Below, piece by piece: positions 62,441 to 64,000 of a stretch of 64,000 nucleotides of DNA (its first letter is position 1; each line of letters starts with the position of its first letter). The DNA lies in NCBI RefSeq assembly GCF_002294985.1, contig NZ_NSGE01000004.1:620001-684000 (forward strand). The letters are read 5' to 3'. Both the position numbers and the translations under genes were made by a program. Origin of the DNA: Mesorhizobium sp. WSM3862. Its GTDB lineage: Bacteria; Pseudomonadota; Alphaproteobacteria; Rhizobiales; Rhizobiaceae. Below the pieces are notes generated by a model, which was not told where the DNA came from, did no database searches, and was given only the letters and a program-made list of their open reading frames with translations.

Positions 62441-63440
62441 GACGCAGCCTCGGATTGAGCAGCGCATACATCATGTCGACGCCAAGGTTGATCAGCACGA
62501 AGAGCAGCGCGAAGACCAGCACGATGCCCTGGATCAGCGGCAGGTCGCGGTTGATGACGGCATCGATCGCCATATTGCCGAGACCCTCATAGGAGAACAG
62601 CCGCTCGACGATAACCGTGCCGCCGATCAGGAAGGTGAACTGCACGCCCACCAGCGTCAGCGTTGGCAGCGCCGCATTCTTCAACGCCTCGCGCAGGATA
62701 ACCTGCGTTTCGGAAAAGCCTTTGACCCGCGCGAGCACGACATAGTCGAGGTCGAGCACTTCCTTCAGCGACTGTTTCAGGAGTTGCGCGATGATCGCCG
62801 CCAGCGGCAGCGCCAGCGCGATCGCCGGCATCAGCATGTGCTTGAGCAGATCCCAGGTGAGATCGAAGCGGAGCCGAAGCAGGCTCTCGGCCAGATAGAA
62901 CTGGGTGACGAAGGGCAAATCGAGCTGCGGCGACACTCGCCCCGAAATGTCGAACACCGGAATAAGCACGCCGAACAGCAGGATCAGCACCAGGCCCCAC
63001 AGGAAATCGGGGATGGAGAGCGTCGCGCCGCTGGCGATATCGATGCCGGCTTCGACCGCCGTGCCGCGCGAACGCGCACCGAGGATCGCAGCGGAGACGC
63101 CGATCGCCACCGCCATCAGCAGCGCGACGGTGGCCAATTCCAACGTCGCCGGCAGCCGGTTGAAGACGAGGCCGAGCACATCCTGGCGCAGCGAGATCGA
63201 AGTGCCGAAATCGCCATGCAGCACGCCGGCGAGCCAGATGAAGAACTGCTGCACAATGCTCTTGTCCAGCCCATAGAGCGCGCGCAGACGCGCTATGTCG
63301 TCATTGCTGGCGCCGGGTGGCAGCATCATCGCGATCGGGTCGCCGGGCGCCACGCGGATGACGACGAAGACGACGACGGCGACGCCGAACAGCGTGACCA
63401 GAATCGTCATCAGACGAACAAGAAATCTCTGCAGCAGCAT
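62433..63440 (-). CDS. Peptide-type ABC transporter permease (DppB-like)
   Basis: 335 residues. MLLQRFLVRLMTILVTLFGVAVVVFVVIRVAPGDPIAMML at the N-terminus, then about five more helices and the loop VLDLDYVVLARVKGFSETQVILREALKNAALP. ATG 63440 starts 101 bp after the binding-protein gene; the gap contains a reduced R1 repeat. Confidence 0.9.
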   Translation of the reverse strand: MLLQRFLVRLMTILVTLFGVAVVVFVVIRVAPGDPIAMMLPPGASNDDIARLRALYGLDKSIVQQFFIWLAGVLHGDFGTSISLRQDVLGLVFNRLPATLELATVALLMAVAIGVSAAILGARSRGTAVEAGIDIASGATLSIPDFLWGLVLILLFGVLIPVFDISGRVSPQLDLPFVTQFYLAESLLRLRFDLTWDLLKHMLMPAIALALPLAAIIAQLLKQSLKEVLDLDYVVLARVKGFSETQVILREALKNAALPTLTLVGVQFTFLIGGTVIVERLFSYEGLGNMAIDAVINRDLPLIQGIVLVFALLFVLINLGVDMMYALLNPRLRHG

Positions 63441-63467
63441 GCTCGCTGAGCCTAATGCATTCGGCCC

Positions 63468-63495
63468 CTCACCGGCCGGATGAGGGGGCCCGCGC
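63468..63495. repeat. Reduced R1 repeat (ends only)
   Basis: CCCCTCACCGGCCGGATGAGGGGG looks like the two ends of R1 joined with the ~95 bp interior missing. Forms a compact hairpin between the binding-protein and permease genes. Confidence 0.55.
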
Positions 63496-63541
63496 GTCGT
63501 TGGAGAAGGTGCGCTGCGCCAGCGCAGCTTCCCAGATGTCA

Positions 63542-64000
63542 TCAGGCCGGGGTCATCAGCGCCGGCAGCAGCGCGCCCGATACATGCTGCACGACATTGA
63601 CCTTCTTCGAGTGCACGATCGGCTGAGCATACTGCATCAGCGGCAGCACATAGGCCTGCTCGGCGATGTATTTGTCGACGGCCTTCCAGCCGGCGATGCG
63701 CTTGGCCTCGTCCTTCTCGCCCCACAGCGGATTGATCATGTCGATCAGGTCCTGGCTGTCCCACACCGAATGCGGGCTAGGTCCATACATGGCAAAGCCG
63801 GTCGAGGTGGTCGGATCGCCGATCGCATTCCCCCAGTTGTAGAAGGCGGCCGGCGCCAGCTTGTCGGCGGCCCGCAGCTCGTAATGCTTGGCGATCTCGT
63901 AGACCTCGATATTGGCCTCGATGCCGACCTTGCGCCACATGCCGACGATCGCCTGGATCATCTCATAATCCTTGGGCTTGAAGCCCTTGGTCGTTTGGAT
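63542..64000 (-). CDS. Peptide-type ABC transporter binding protein, C-terminal part only
   Basis: The frame is open to the right edge of the window, so the start lies outside. The last 153 residues show an SBP_bac_5 C-terminus (MIQAIVGMWRKVGIEANIEVYE, AAFYNWGNAIGDPTTSTGFAMYG, VWDSQDLIDMINPLWGEKDEAKRIAGWKAVDKYIAEQAYVLPLMQY). It is the binding protein of the importer encoded leftward by the four following genes. Ligand unknown. Confidence 0.85.
   Translation of the reverse strand: MQTTKGFKPKDYEMIQAIVGMWRKVGIEANIEVYEIAKHYELRAADKLAPAAFYNWGNAIGDPTTSTGFAMYGPSPHSVWDSQDLIDMINPLWGEKDEAKRIAGWKAVDKYIAEQAYVLPLMQYAQPIVHSKKVNVVQHVSGALLPALMTPA

Noticed and set aside
1..64000. tRNA, rRNA, CRISPR array, transposase, integrase or phage genes
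   Set aside because: None was seen on either strand; gaps are short and filled by regulatory palindromes or intergenic repeats.

Overview
The window is a high-GC, densely coded stretch with short intergenic gaps and several families of palindromic intergenic repeats. Gene content (Pit with its DUF47 partner, fdsGBA-fdhD-fdsD formate dehydrogenase, YdcSTUV-PatD-type polyamine module, many ABC importers, MttB-family protein, METTL20-like methyltransferase) fits an alphaproteobacterium of the Rhizobiales. Mesorhizobium or a close relative is my best guess from memory of similar gene neighbourhoods; no 16S or marker search was possible. I saw no tRNA, rRNA, CRISPR, phage or transposase gene.

1-11.1 kb: the 5' part of an ABC exporter; a CodA-type cytosine deaminase with an EamA exporter; then two choline-kinase-like proteins of equal length around a METTL27-like methyltransferase and a dimethylglycine/sarcosine-dehydrogenase-like flavoprotein. 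One kinase and the flavoprotein form an ATGA-coupled operon behind a possible attenuator RNA. DeoR and LysR regulators follow. 11.1-17 kb: a complete polyamine-type ABC importer and gamma-aminobutyraldehyde dehydrogenase, i.e. putrescine uptake and oxidation. 17-19.6 kb: two small proteins and an unusual hydrolase / degenerate-cyclase / LuxR fusion.

19.6-26.9 kb: NAD-dependent molybdenum formate dehydrogenase operon, with an upstream LysR gene and a perfect palindrome between them. 27-30.6 kb: DUF47-Pit phosphate transport pair, a VOC protein, Mrp/ApbC Fe-S carrier and a stop-truncated CoxG remnant. 30.7-36.4 kb: sugar-acid dehydratase (IlvD/Edd), a small conserved protein, an MttB-family methyltransferase and a MocR regulator. 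36.7-41.7 kb: pgi, a HAD phosphatase, and a long-chain acyl-CoA ligase with a histone-H1-like tail, translationally coupled to an ETF-beta-type lysine methyltransferase.

42.2-47.5 kb: dppABCDF-type peptide importer. 47.5-53.1 kb: two fold-type I (class V) PLP enzymes, an amino-acid ABC binding protein and permease without ATPase, a FadR-type GntR regulator with two nearly identical operator palindromes, and RidA. 53.1-59 kb: acyl-CoA dehydrogenase, enoyl-CoA hydratase, MarR, SDR and a fused monooxygenase/Old-Yellow-Enzyme protein of the 2-aminobenzoyl-CoA (or salicylyl-CoA) type, which together look like a CoA-dependent aromatic degradation pathway. 59.2-64 kb: an exported VOC protein and a second peptide-type ABC importer whose binding protein runs off the window.

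Nothing here is proven to be a new system. The best leads are the overlapping inverted repeats upstream of the kinase/flavoprotein operon, the GntR regulon with its PLP enzymes next to the aromatic-CoA cluster, the three-domain hydrolase regulator, and the tailed FadD coupled to a METTL20-like enzyme.
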